Source: Atherix ibis
Lineage: Eukaryota > Arthropoda > Insecta > Diptera > Athericidae
Reading direction: 5' to 3'
Assembly (NCBI GenBank): GCA_958298945.1
Contig: OY282607.1
Coordinates: 75,074,868-75,138,867 of the forward strand
Length of the DNA: 64,000 nt
The translations under genes and the position numbers were made by a program. Of this stretch, positions 33,392 through 45,178 are shown piece after piece (the first letter of the stretch is position 1; each line of letters begins with the position of its first letter). A model generated the notes under the pieces. It worked only from the letters and a program-made list of their open reading frames with translations. It did no database searches and had not been told where the DNA came from.

Positions 33392-33600
33392 TTAACCCGA
33401 TTTATACCTATTCTTAGATTTGAAAACAATTGTCTGTGGTATTCATTAAATGAGGAAGAAATATATGTTATAAAAAAGTATTTTTAAGGGGTTTTTCAGA
33501 ACCTACCACAGAGATGGAGTCTACATGTTAGAAAAAGTTGGACGAAGTTTTTAAGAATGCTTTTTGATATTGGCATAATATAGAGTTCTGAACCCCTTCG
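33392..33600 (+). pseudogene. older mariner transposase relic, second half
   Basis: After the nested element the frame reads RFENNCLWYSLNEEEIYVIK and KYF, then a stop, then in a shifted frame YHRDGVYMLEKVGRSF. This matches the mariner C-terminal pattern RFxSNEEVIxxxEAYF ... YxDGIxxLExRW. Its orientation and order fit the relic at 31855-32157 as the other half of the target element. The PPYSPD block expected between them is not readable. Confidence 0.5.
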
Positions 33601-33602
33601 GT

Positions 33603-35582
33603 GAAAAGGCCTATTCTTATATAAAAGCTTTAAACTATACTTGCAGTTTCTACTGCAGTTCACAGTGGAACCGTTTATGTAAGTTAATGGAAATTTTTTT
33701 TATATAAACTTTGCCTTAGAGCCTAGATAGAAATGTTAGTTTACTTTTAAAAAAAAATACTGTACAAACTTATTTTGTCTTTTAAGATTTTAGTTTTATG
33801 GCTATCGCTATCGCTATGCATTTAATTTGCAATTTATTTACTAAAGTATAAATTATTAAAAAATAACTAATATAAAACCAAAGATTTCGTGATGCAATCT
33901 AATCATGATACTTGATCTCAACAATAATTTGGCTGTTTTTTTCTAAACGTAAAAAATTATTTATACCATTTTAGAAAGGAGACATCCAATTACTTTAATT
34001 TTTTATCGTAATTTCCCTATTTTTTTTAAAAAATTTTGTACAATTTTACTTATTTTTCATGAAGTTAATGTCATTATCGATAAAATATATGCAAAATTTT
34101 ATGCACACTCTTTTACTTAATGTCATATTGAATCTTTTTAAGCGGAAATGCAATTCATTCTATAAAATAGATGCACTTACATTTTATATATTCATTCATT
34201 CAGAAATATAATAATATTAAATAGTAATAGTAAGAAGAAAGGAAATTATAGAAAAAAATCGCAATAACCCTCTCTCTTCTGTTAAATCAGTTACGAAGTA
34301 GACTGTAATAAATGGGTACTTGGAAAAGTTTTGATGACCATGATTCTCAACGGTAATCTCCTTTTAAAATAAGTACTATTATGCAGAGTACGAAAAAAAA
34401 TTATATTATTAAGATGAAAGTAATAATATTTATTATAATTATTAAGGTGAAATCTAATTGCTTAAAATTACATCATTTCTTTTATTTGTTGATTACAAGT
34501 ATGATTTTCGAGTGCTTTATTTTATTTTCTTGTACAAATTTTATACATAAAATGATACATTAAACAAAAGTTATCTCCCGTCGAAAGATACTCGTAGCAT
34601 AGTTATAATTGGAGTAGAACCAAATTCGTGTTAGATACATTTTCTAGATTATATTGCCCAACTGTTGATCGTAAAAGTGTCGTCGGGGTATAAAGTATTA
34701 GTCTAGATTCAGTTGTGATAGTCTATTACCACATACAGAAATGGATTCTATATTGAGAGGATTTTAAGTTAAATATTTTCAAATTGTATATTTAAAGTCA
34801 AAAAATGTTATCTGATGACAATATTACATACTGTGAACTTGTAACAGTTTGGGTGTATGCTCAGTAACCTTTTTATTCTCAGGTCATACTATAGAAAATA
34901 GGAAAGTATCTCTTGTATACTCAATAAAAACGTTTATATACGGAATATATTACTTTAATGTCGATAGCTTTGTGTACCTGAAGAAATGCAAATTATTCTT
35001 GTCAGTTGGTAACATTTGGAATTTAAGTGAGCCAATTAGGGAAAAAGGAGACAGATTAGGTTTGTTTTGTCATCCACAGTCTGATATTATTTAAATTGCA
35101 ATTTTTTGCTCTAGTATCGCTTTTTTATTATTCATAAATCCAAAACACGATAATGTCGAATTATGCTAAGCTAACAAATTACAAATATATATTATTTGCA
35201 TATTATTGTACAAATTTGTTTGAGTATTTTATGTGAAAAATATTATTTCTAATATTATTTTGATTATTGTAAATTTTCAAATTTTCCACTATTCCAAGTA
35301 TTTTGGTAATGTTTGCACATTAATTAATTATGTACTGTATTTAATAGTTTTGTAATAATATTCCTTATTATAAAAAACGTTCTAATATTAAATACCTTAT
35401 TTTTACCAATGGTCTTTAGTTTTTTTTTAGTTCAAATTTGGAAAACTACAGAAAAATATTGAGACTGGCATCACTGAGAGTAATCTGATAACATTGCCGT
35501 CTTTTGTATGTTAGTCTCTACTAAACGTTGAACCGTGTTCGATGACGTTACTACTCTATATATTGTAGTATGATAAGTGAGG
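33603..35582. other. AT-rich spacer, no gene recognised
   Basis: No coding family motif. A 245-base open stretch at 34849-35094 (+) starts MGVCSVTFLFSG but has no recognisable domain. Positions 33800-33818 hold a short TATCGC triplet repeat. Confidence 0.4.
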
Positions 35583-35870
35583 TTGTGCTTTTATATTGTA
35601 GTTCGTTAAGAAAAATAGAATACGAAAAATTACAGCAAACCTATGGGAAACATTCTTTACCCAGAGCACAAGAATCTTTTCGGTGGTATAAAGCATTTTT
35701 GTAGGGCCAAAAACTGATGTGAAAATTAAGTTATTAGTAAAGAAGTCCTTAAAAGATCCTGAAAAGGATGCTCTACCATAACAACTCGCTCTGTTACGCG
35801 GTCAACTGTAATCAACGATTTTTCGTCGGAACAAGAGATTCCTGGAGAATCAATTGGAGAAGAATCAACG
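35583..35870 (+). pseudogene. internally deleted mariner transposase relic
   Basis: The readable N-terminal part is YEKLQQTYGKHSLPRAQESF and RWYKAFL, the end of the first helix-turn-helix region. After about 110 bp the DNA reads TTRSVTRSTVINDFLSEQEI, the segment after the second catalytic Asp. The first-Asp region is missing. The junction stretch (about 35727-35770) and the word GTCGGAACAAGAGATTCCT match the relic at 7520-7656, so the deletion is shared. Many stops; dead. Confidence 0.65.
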
Positions 35871-36149
35871 CAAACCTTTTTTGATGTGTAGAAGAAAACA
35901 TATTAATCGATTATAATTTTTTTTGACTGATATGGCATAGACGTGCTTAGAGAGGTAATCTACAACAGTTTATCATTAGGTAAATGATAATTTGCTTTAA
36001 GTCCCAACGAAAAGATTGTTGATTAATGACTTTATTTGAGTAATAATATTTTTTTAAATTTTATTCCACAAAAAACATCAAATTTGGATAAAGCTATTAT
36101 TTTGAAAAGCACTATAAATATTTTTTAAAATATGTTTTCAAATCATTTA

Positions 36150-37404
36150 CTAGGTGTATAAGCTTAAATCCGCTGTTTGGTCATAGATATCGTGAGTGAG
36201 CATATTAAGCTACCATGGACACGCCATTTTTTTTATGAGTTTGACATCTGTCAACATTAATCAGTGCGCACTGTCAGCAATTTCGTACAACAACATACAT
36301 TTTTCCTTTGGTAATCATGTCTAGTTTTGTGCCAGAAAAAGAGCATATGCGGGAAGCTCTGCTTTTCTGCTTCAATTTGAAGAAATCGGTTGCAGAATCG
36401 CATCGAATGCTTATAGAGGCCTATGATAATATTGCTTTTGGTTTCGTCGGTTCAAAGACAGCAATTTTGACTTGTGGGACAAGAAGCGTGAAAATCGGCA
36501 TAGGAAGGTTGAGGACCATCAATTGCAGGCGCTTTTGGACGAAGACGATACCAAATCGCAAAAAATGCTCGCGGAGCAATTGGGTGTTACTCAACCAGTC
36601 ATTTCCTTGCGTATGCGTGCCATGGGGAAGATTGAAAAGATCGAAAAATGGGTGCCGCATGAATTGAACGATAGGCAGATGGAGCGACGCTAAAACACAT
36701 GCGAAATTTTGCTCGCCAGACAAAAAAGAAAGTCGTTCCTTCATCGGCTTGTAACAGGCGGTGAAAATTAGATATATTTCGAGAATCCTAAACGCAAGAA
36801 ATCGTGGGTTGATCCCGGCCAACCATTAATATCTCCCCCAAGACCAAATTGCTTCGGACGGAAGACGATGCTGTGCGTTTGGTGGGATCAACAGGGTATC
36901 GTCTACTATGAGATGTTGAAACCTGGTGAAACTGTCAATGCTCACCGCTACCATCAACAACTGATCAAATTACACCGTGTTATGCGTGAAAAAAGGATGG
37001 ATTATCAACAAACACATGACAAGCTGATTTTTCTCCACGACAACGTACCATCGTAAACGTCAAAAATTGTACGAAACTACTTGGAGACACTCAACTGGGA
37101 GGTGCTACCCCGCTCCGCTTATTCACCAGACCTGGCCCCTTCCGACTACCACTTGTTTTCGTCGATGGGCTACGCGCTCCCTGAGCAGCACTTCGATTCT
37201 TACGGAGACGTCCGAAAATGGCTAGATGAGTGGTTTTCTCGAAAGAGAAGCAATTTTTTGGTGTGGTATGTACAAATTGCCCGAGAGATAGGAAAAATGT
37301 GTAGCTAGCGAGGGTAAGTACTTTGAATAAATTTGTTTTTACTTTCTATGAAAAAAACATGTTTTTTTAACTAAAAAATAGCAGATTTAAGCTTATACAC
37401 CTGG
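36150..37404 (+). mobile_element. Mos1-like (mauritiana-type) mariner, 1255 bp, defective
   Basis: The termini read CTAGGTGTATAAGCTTAAAT (left) and CCAGGTGTATAAGCTTAAAT (inverted, right), with TA on both sides (36148-36149 and 37405-37406). They resemble the CCAGGTGTACAAGT ends known for the mauritiana group. Near full length, with one damaged transposase gene. Confidence 0.9.
36317..37330 (+). pseudogene. mauritiana-type mariner transposase, broken
   Basis: Start Met at 36317 (MSSFVPEKEHMREALLFCF). About 30 bp is lost near 36430, then FRRFKDSNFDLWDKKRENR resumes in another frame. KVEDHQLQALLDEDDTKSQ and WVPHELNDRQMERR continue the second DNA-binding motif, followed by a frameshift. The first catalytic box reads VTGGEN and a stop, so the first Asp is Gly and the following Trp is lost. 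Then MLCVWWDQQGIVYYEMLKPG, IFLHDNVPS with a stop (second Asp present) and AYSPDLAPSDYHLFSS (third Asp). The end GKYFE is at 37330 in a shifted frame. Dead by several independent lesions. Confidence 0.88.
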
Positions 37405-37406
37405 TA

Positions 37407-38889
37407 CTAAATTTATGCCCCCTTTTTTAAAAAAAAGCAATACTTTTTATACATAACATTTTTATATAAAACTAATATAATTTATTCAACATATTTCTGA
37501 GTAACTAATAATATATTTTTTCATTTTTCATATTTATACATTTAGGTCCTAATTGAAAGATGTCAAAGAAATTGGATAATTTTGTTTTAAAGATAAACTT
37601 TTATTCATTTACAAAAATCAAACCAACTTTTTTTTAATTAAAACAATTAACTAAGAGCTTCAATATGAAAAGGAATTTTTATTTACTATTTAACTGAGTT
37701 GAAATTAAAGAAACGTTAACATTTTTAAAAATATGTTAATTTATTGATTTGTATTGGAATGCAACTGAAAGTTTATTACTGTTAATATTCGGAAGTTCCA
37801 TATAAATTCTGTGGAATCGTTTTTGTCCAGTATTACGGAAACGGGAAAAGTTTTCAATTTTATATTTTTATGGTTAAGAAGAGTTCTAAATTATGTGATT
37901 CTTCCAGAAAGTAAAAAATAATAATGAAAATATTCAATTTATTTTATTAGAAGCTTCTATTTTATATATTTCAAATTACATATAATAAAATTCTTGGAAT
38001 CTATGGAGTTTATTTTTTGTTAGTCTCTTTGGAGTAGTATGTCCATCAGAAACATAGTATGAAATAGCGAAAAATATCAATTTTTTGATATATTATATTA
38101 CACAAGTTTTGAAGAGGACATAATATCCTTATCATGCTTATTAAGCTAATTGGCATATTTCTATGGAAAATGTCAAAATTTTTTGAAATTTGTTCCCTGA
38201 AATAATCAGATATTTTATTATTATTTAAAAAAAAGTTAATTCTCTAGAAAAAATCATCTGTTTTGAATTTGATTTCTAATAATTTTGTTTTATGCCAATT
38301 TTATTCAATGGCTATAAGTAGGTCAAACTGCAAAAAGTCAAAATAATTCATATTATCTTTTGTTATTGATTTTATTTTCCAATAACAGTTTAATATAATA
38401 TTTAAAAATGTATTTATAAATATTTTTATATTTGTTCTTAACACATAATTTATAATATTATAAAATAAATACCATTATATATGATTATGAAGAAAAAAAT
38501 TTTAATTATCTATTTAAAATTTTTGCACTATAATAGGTTTAGTTAAGACAGAAAATATAAAATAAGGTCTTTAATGATAATAAATTTGTAATGAGCTTAA
38601 TGATAATTTTAGTTTTCAAAACTAAATTTTTAAAACATTCAACAAGAAATAGACTAAAATTATATGGTATTTTTGATAAGTAACTTCAGTTCTTTGCATT
38701 AGTAAAATTATTGAAATTATTAATTAAAAATACTTTGCTATAATATTATAGAAAAAAAATATAAATAATTTGAAAATAAGTATATTTTCGGTTAGCCGAA
38801 AAAGTGTTTTTAACAAATAACTCAGTAATCACTAGGTGCATTGTACCAACACTAGATACGTGTCTCAAATGTTAGTCCAGTTTAAAAAT
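37407..38889. other. AT-rich spacer, no gene seen
   Basis: AT-rich with no motif-bearing frame and no bounded element. Confidence 0.45.
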
Positions 38890-39170
38890 GGACCAGAATT
38901 AAGGGAAAATTTGCCACTTTGACAAAGGCAACAACAGTTCACAGGTTTGTGAAAAAATTTGTGCTATTTATGGCGAAGGTACTGTATTAAAATTGGCAGC
39001 GCGAAAATTGTTCGCTTGGTTTCATTCTGGAAACTTCGATGTCAAAGTTGAGCGCTGTTCTGGTCGGTCAAATACCAAAAAACTTATAAAATTCTCGAAA
39101 CAATTCAGCATGGCCAGCATATAAGCAGTCATGACATAGCTAATGAATAAAAACATTCATCTTCAAAAAT
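38890..39170 (+). pseudogene. mariner transposase N-terminal relic
   Basis: Readable frame: KICAIYGEGTVLKLAARKLF, then AWFHSGNFDVKVERCSGRS, then shifting frames through NTKKL and HISSHDIANE-like sequence. This matches the first helix-turn-helix and the SGRP linker of SETMAR-like mariners. Catalytic parts are absent and downstream DNA is AT-rich spacer. It is in the opposite orientation to, and not continuous with, the element at 39533. Confidence 0.65.
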
Positions 39171-39532
39171 TATTAGGGTTAAAAATAAATCTACAGTTTG
39201 GGTTTTTTAAATCCATTTTTTTATTTAAGCTTTTTACTAATACAATAACATTAAAATATCTATTTTAATACGGTATACAAATATAAGTATTAATATAAGA
39301 AAATAAATGTTAAACAAAACCGACATATATTTATTTTCAAATAAAAAATAATTAATTTTTCTCAATTTATAAATAAATTTCTTACAATTAAATATAATAT
39401 TTTTAATTGGAAAAATAATTTTTTTAATTATAAATTTATTTTATTAATATTGTTGTTTTATTTTTAAAAATACTTCAGTGAATTGATGGTTAAAAAAATG
39501 AATGAAAAAAATATTACTTATATTGGGCTGTC
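39171..39532. other. AT-rich spacer
   Basis: Nothing recognised. Confidence 0.45.
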
Positions 39533-40645
39533 CGGAAAGTCATTTCGGTTTTTTTAAATAAAAATAAAAGACGATTTTTTATAGTGAATTATTATTTTAT
39601 TCAATTAAATATGGTCCACTCTGATCTAATACCCTTTGGTATCTTTCTGGCAGAAGCATGATTCTACGCTCATAAAATTTTTGTTCTTTGCTGGCAAAAA
39701 ACTGATCTAAGTGATTTTTGATCTCCTCATTTGAATTAAACGTTTTACGGTTTAAAAAATTTTGTAGAGACCGGAATAAATGATAATCGGAAAGTACTAG
39801 GTCTGGAGAGTATGGTGGGTGTGGCCAAACTTGTATGTGGTTTCGCATTATCCTTTTGGAACACTATACTTTTTTTCTTTAAGTAAATCATTCAATTTGT
39901 TCAACTGATGACAGTGCACTTCAGAATTGATCGTTGTGTTGCTCAGTCGAAGCTCAAAATAAACGATTCCTTTGAAATCCCACCAAACAGAGCATAACCC
40001 TTTTTCCCGGTTCATCTTTTCTACTCCAGGATCTTTTGCACTTAACATTGTTATAGACAACCCATTTCTCGTCCACAGTGATGATACGCTTCAAAAATGG
40101 ATCATTTTCTTAGTGTTTGAGAAGCAAATCACAAACGTCAATGCAACGGCACAAATTTTTTTTCGTAAGAAGATGAGGAACCCATATGTCGAGCTTTGAG
40201 ATAAAACCTAGCTGTTTCAAATGATCATGAACGGTCGAATTCGGTAAATTTAATCTCTCAGTGATCTCACGAGTTGTTATTCGCCGGTTTGTATCAATTA
40301 ATGCCTTTATTGTGTCTTCATCAACTTCAACTGACGTTCCAGAACATGGAGAATCTTCGAGATCAAATTTGCCGGATCGAAATTTTGCAAACCAGTTTTG
40401 GCACTGGTGCTCACTTAACACATCTTCTCCATACACATCATATAATTGTTTTCTTGCTTGAACATCATTTTTATCTTTTCTATAGTAAAAAAGTAAAGTA
40501 TGCCACGAATGCTGTTTATCACAAGTAAGCCTTGCTATGTCAGCTGTCAAAATATATATGATAATGCGGCTTAAGTGTGAAGTTGGTTGTGAAAAAATAC
40601 AATTAAGTCCTCTGTTGGGAAAAAAAGAAAATCCGGGCAATCCAA
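39533..40645 (-). mobile_element. mariner element, 1113 bp, internally deleted
   Basis: Left tip TTGGGCTGTCCGGAAAGTC and right tip (inverted) TTGGATTGCCCGGATTTTC, each next to TA (39531-39532 and 40646-40647). It is about 150-200 bp shorter than a typical mariner, matching loss of the second catalytic region. This family differs in sequence from the other mariners here. Confidence 0.85.
39597..40520 (-). pseudogene. mariner transposase missing the second catalytic Asp region
   Basis: From about 40520 the frame reads DKQHSWHTLLFYYRKDKNDV and YGEDVLSEHQCQNWFAKFRS (first helix-turn-helix). ITTREITERLNLPNSTVHDH and WVPHLLTKKNL form the second. No Met precedes it in frame, so the start codon appears lost. 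A stop follows LLLKH. In other frames come IITVDEKWVVYNN (first Asp; Gly-Asp changed to Val-Asp) and GLCSVWWDFKGIVYFEL. Between EKKYSVPKG and IMRNHIQVWPHPPYSPDLV the HHDNARPH block is deleted. The C-terminal part (third Asp, SDYHLFRSLQNFL) is open to the stop at 39597. Confidence 0.85.
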
Positions 40646-40799
40646 TAATATAAAATATTAGTAATAAAAAAAAACTTTTAGGGAACCGTATTGTAATTAA
40701 TCAAAAAAAATTATAATTTTAAGTTTAATATAAAAGTTTGCATAACACTATCTATACTTGGTATGTGTGCTAATGAAAACCTTTCTTGGAGTGATATTT

Positions 40800-41257
40800 T
40801 TCATCCCACCTGATCTGTGTGTACAAGGCATATACACATATATTCGCCTTGAGCTGGAATATTATTGTAGTGTATGGGCAGGTGGTACAAAATGCATTGT
40901 ACTTACTAGATGGGATACAAAATCAAGCGATAAAATTAATAGGAGACAAAAATATTATGGAGTCATTAGACTCAATGGAACACCGACATAATACCTCCTG
41001 TCTTTCATTATTTTGTCTTATTTTCCATGAACAATGTTCTTGTGAATTGGCTAGTTAACATACATTCCGTGGCACCAAAAATGCACACCAGTTCACAATG
41101 AATTCTCTTTTCGGACGTACTGTAAAATACAGAAATTCATTTTAACAGTTTAATTAAAACTTGGAATACTCTGCCTCACTCGCTTTTCCCAAATCAATGC
41201 AATCAACAGCTATTTAAGAGAAAAGTCCATCGACATTTTTCCATTTATCCCTTATAA
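40800..41257 (+). pseudogene. C-terminal end of a CR1/L2-like non-LTR reverse transcriptase
   Basis: Frames alternate through YTYIRLELEYYCSVWAGGTK, LLDGIQNQAIKLIGDKNIME, SLDSMEHRHNTSCLSLFCLI and EQCSCELAS. After a gap come TWNTLPHSLFPNQ-like sequence and LFKRKVHRHFSIYPL with stop at 41257. This series (LEYCSHVWAGA, LLDxIQxRAIKLI, SLxHRRxVAxLxLFYR, LWNSLPxxxFP) is the post-RT domain of CR1/L2-type elements. The polymerase itself is absent. There is no obvious tail after it. Confidence 0.75.
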
Positions 41258-42396
41258 TATTTTTCACCTGCGCGGTGTTAAAACATAATTTCTTTAGCGC
41301 AAGTGATATACTCTATAAAAAAAAGTAATTTTTGTATTAATCTAAAAATTGAGTTTTAGTTGAAAGTGGGATCATATTTTATAAATGAAAATAGTAAAAA
41401 ACAATTCATATATTTCATAATTTATAAAAATTATGTATTATCTTTTATATTATCTTTATATAAATATACAATAAAATTCATTGAATTTGTTTTAAATAAA
41501 ACAGCTTGGAAGATGAAAATGATATTGTAGTACACATAATTGTTAGCTTTTTGGGATTTCTCTTTGGTAAATAAAATATTGTAAAAAATTTGTATTTATT
41601 TTAATTATAACATTGAAATTTTAATAACAGTTTTTGCAAGATGCAGAGGTCTACCGCTGATTAAAACTTTCAATATATTACCATTAAAATTGGATAATAA
41701 ACGAGTTATTTTTGATGAAGTATCAATAGAGCCAATAATACCAAGTTTCTTAGCAATTTTGGATGATCCTATCGGCAGCAATACGACTAACATTTCTTTA
41801 AAAATTGGTGAAAATTTAAAGAAATAATAAAAAATATAAAAAAGTTTTCTGATTAAAATGGTTTTATTTATTAATGAATTAATCGATATCGTCGAAAAAA
41901 ACTTACGAAATGCTAAAATTATAAGTTAAAGTATTTATTTAGAAGTAGTTAGTGTCTTTATTTTCTACACAATATTGGTTAAATTAAAAGGTGTTATAAT
42001 AAATTGATTTTAGTTATTTTTAACATACTTAATTATATCCTAAAAATTAAGAAGTTTCATTTGTTTTTAATATTTTGGCTGAGTGTTATAATTAACAAAT
42101 TTCAATTATTTAACTGACCCAAAAAATTTACAAGAATAATTCTTATTGTAATATTTAACAAATTATAGTAAAAAAAATTACATAGATATTCAACAAAATT
42201 CATCACTAAAAATAAAATCGCATCTATGGTATTTCCTTATTTTGGGTGAGTAAATGCCTTCTTGTGAAAATTTGAATTGACTTCTACAATTTTATATTGT
42301 CATTTACGTTTCAAAGTAATATGATTTATGAAAATTGATGGAAATCTGATGAAGAAAATTTAATAGAAGAATTAATTTATACAAAAATACAATTAG
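41258..42396. other. AT-rich spacer, no gene seen
   Basis: AT-rich. A 62-codon open stretch at 41605-41793 (minus) has no recognisable motif. Confidence 0.4.
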
Positions 42397-42488
42397 GCGT
42401 AGATTTTTATAGAAATCAATCTACAAATTCAGTGTCGTAAGTTTAAGCGTAGAATTTTATAGAAATCAATGTACAAATTCAATGTCGT
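42397..42488. repeat. 50-bp tandem duplication
   Basis: GCGTAGATTTTTATAGAAAT (42397) is repeated with few changes at 42447 (GCGTAGAATTTTATAGAAAT), through a common end GTGTCGT/ATGTCGT. Confidence 0.85.
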
Positions 42489-42899
42489 TCTATATACGAT
42501 TTTTTGTTGTTTTTTTAAAAATAATTTTTTACTGATATCTATAACTTTAAATGTATTTTAACAAGCAGATTTATATCACAAGTTAATTTATAATATCGTG
42601 AAGTAATAAAGTGGGAGTAAACACCCATCGGCGTTTCTCTAGCTAACAGGAATTACAATAGAAGATTATAATAAATCTAAGCACTGTTTAGTTTCCGATA
42701 TGCTTTTCTCTTATAAGATAAAAGAGAATGAAATTTTCGATAACGGGAAGTACTTCTATCGGGAAGAAAGCAAACAAACATCAAGATATAATAAGTAATG
42801 CATTTTAATACATTGTGAAATCATATTTCTAGTAAGGTATAAATAGGTAGATTGGTTTCGGCAGAGAGTGAAAGTTATATAAGCCTTCACTCTTTATCT
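42489..42899. other. spacer, no gene seen
   Basis: Slightly less AT-rich near 42600-42760. A small imperfect stem occurs at 42700-42730. No motif. Confidence 0.35.
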
Positions 42900-43140
42900 C
42901 GTAAACCAGGATCAACGATTGTGGATATTGTATTGTAAATTATAAAAACAATATGTCATCTACACACGTGATAATGATAGTGATGGTATGTTATGGTTAT
43001 AAATAATATAGAAAATTGGACCATAAATACTACCTTGTGGGACCCCAGCTGAAAGAAGAGTGATTTTTGATACAACATTATAAATTAGCCCTCAGCTATA
43101 GTTTTTTGAGTGATTTTTGATACAACATTATATATTAATT
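42900..43140 (-). pseudogene. jockey-like reverse transcriptase relic
   Basis: On the minus strand, from about 43055 downward: [20 protein letters not shown] and HNIPSLSLSRV, then a stop next to DDILFL. This is RT block B plus the YADD box (first position lost). The same block reads [20 protein letters not shown] at about 15820, so the two belong to related elements. Nothing readable remains on either side. Confidence 0.65.
43058..43132. repeat. 25-bp direct repeat, 50 bp apart
   Basis: GAGTGATTTTTGATACAACA begins at 43058 and again at 43108. It overlaps the upstream side of the RT relic. Confidence 0.85.
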
Positions 43141-45178
43141 AAGGATATTTCCGAAATTTGCTCTAAACGACTTTTAACATGAAGGAAAAATAAGTGACAG
43201 GGAAATCTAAAAAAAATGTAATATATATGACTAATAAATATATACTCTTAAGTTAAAATCATTCTTAATATAATATTTGATATACATAAATATAATATTA
43301 AATGAGGTTGCTGAATTTACAATAACAAATATGCCTGTACATATAAATTAGCACCAAAACCAATTTTAGTATCTGACTAATTTAAGCATGGCTAATTCGT
43401 AATAGACAATTCAAATTGAATAGTATACGTATTGTTCTGCAACACAATATAAGGTTCTAACTAATGCAGGTAGATAATCTATTATCTAAACGTAGTGAAC
43501 ACATTAAGATAATGTATTTTCTCTCTCCAATTTATATATACTCAGTAAAATATCCTTATATAATACATCAAGAACATACATATGTGCATGTTAGCTTCAA
43601 ATCGAAATTAAAATAGTTTAAATAAGTATCGAAGGTATAACAGATTCATCAAACCATAACAAAGATATATCTGGGAATCATAAAATTTAATCTTGAAAAT
43701 TAGAGTTCGTAGAAATAATAGCTATCGAAATTTATGCAAAATTAGTCCAGAAACTTTGTGTATAACGAAAATCAAATAATTTTAGTTAAGCTAAATGTAA
43801 AGGATATGCACTCCTGCAGAGGACAGCTTGAAAACCAAGTTTAATTTTAGAAACTTAACTAATAGCTTAGGAAACTTTACCAACTTTAGAAAACAATTCT
43901 ATTAAGAAATTATTGATTTGTTTAAATTTATACAAATTTATTTTATATAATTTTTGCAATTTACTTGCGAGTGCACGTAAATTCACTAAATGTATTCTGC
44001 ACTTGAATAGTTGAATTATTTAATTTTTACTTTTGTTATAGTTTAAAACAAAACCTTAATCAATAATCATACCAAAAATGAATGAATATTTAAAAATATT
44101 TGTAATTACAATATTTAATTGTTAATATAAGAAAACTTCACTTAAATAGTCGCTGTTCAGATAAGTTATAAACTGTTTGCATATCTTTACAATTGAAAAT
44201 AGTCTTTTTCTATCCTACGTCGCGGGTATTAAGACCTAAAGAAAACATTTCTCAAAACAATAAATTTAAATAAAAATAACAAATAAATAATCTCTTACAA
44301 TTAATATTCAAAATTATTAAAATCAATTTGGGTATATTTTAATTAGAAAAATAAAATTACATTAAATAAATAAAAAAATAGATTAAAAGATGTTTTCAAA
44401 TTTAAAAAAAAAAATATTATGTTTTATTATATTATGTTCTTATGAGGTAATGTTTTGAAATATAATTTTTATAAACTACTTATGTAAGAGTATAATTTTT
44501 CATTATTTATGAATAAGTACCTTGTACTGAGGTATATTTTTATCAATATTTGGTATGATAATTGTACGTCAATTTTTCGAAACTTAGATCATAAAAAGCT
44601 ATTTTGATACATTTTCATATCTATAAGCTTTAAATGCATTCATTATAACTTTTATAATTTTTTCATGATAAAAGGTTATTAAAAAATACATAAGTTTTAA
44701 ATTGTCTTGACTGAACATTTAAAAATCCATTTAAAAGTATTGTAACAAAAATTTACATATGGATTTATGGGCACATAATTTAAAATAAAACGTTTTAATT
44801 AGATTTCCTAAATTATAATTTTGGAGCATTTTAATATCAAAATTCATTAGTGGTAAACAAATATTTTCTTTTTTGAAAATTTTAGATGTATAACTAACAT
44901 CTCTTAAAATTAATAAATTTAATATTGCAATGTTAACTTTAAAGACCATTTTTATTTAAGCACCTGGACTATAAAATCCGAAATTAATAAGGAGCAAAGT
45001 AAGATATTCCGCAAAGATGTAAAAAATATAAGAAAAGCTATAATGGTTGATGGAATGTATGAAATTTGGTGGCAGATTACTGAAATTAAAAGCGTGACTT
45101 GAAATTAAAACATAAAGAAGTTGTTGACTTTAAAAGGAAAGAGGAATTATTTAATAAAAAATTTATTTCTCAGACTAA
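43141..45178. other. AT-rich spacer, no gene seen
   Basis: No recognised motif. The last 180 bases (45000-45178) are richer in Lys/Glu-type codons on the + strand (SKIFRKDVKNIRKAIMVDGM) but match nothing I know. Confidence 0.4.

Noticed and set aside
34849..35094. An 81-codon + strand frame starting MGVCSVTFLF as a possible gene
   Set aside because: No recognisable domain, no support from splice-like context or neighbours; frames of this size are expected by chance in this much sequence.
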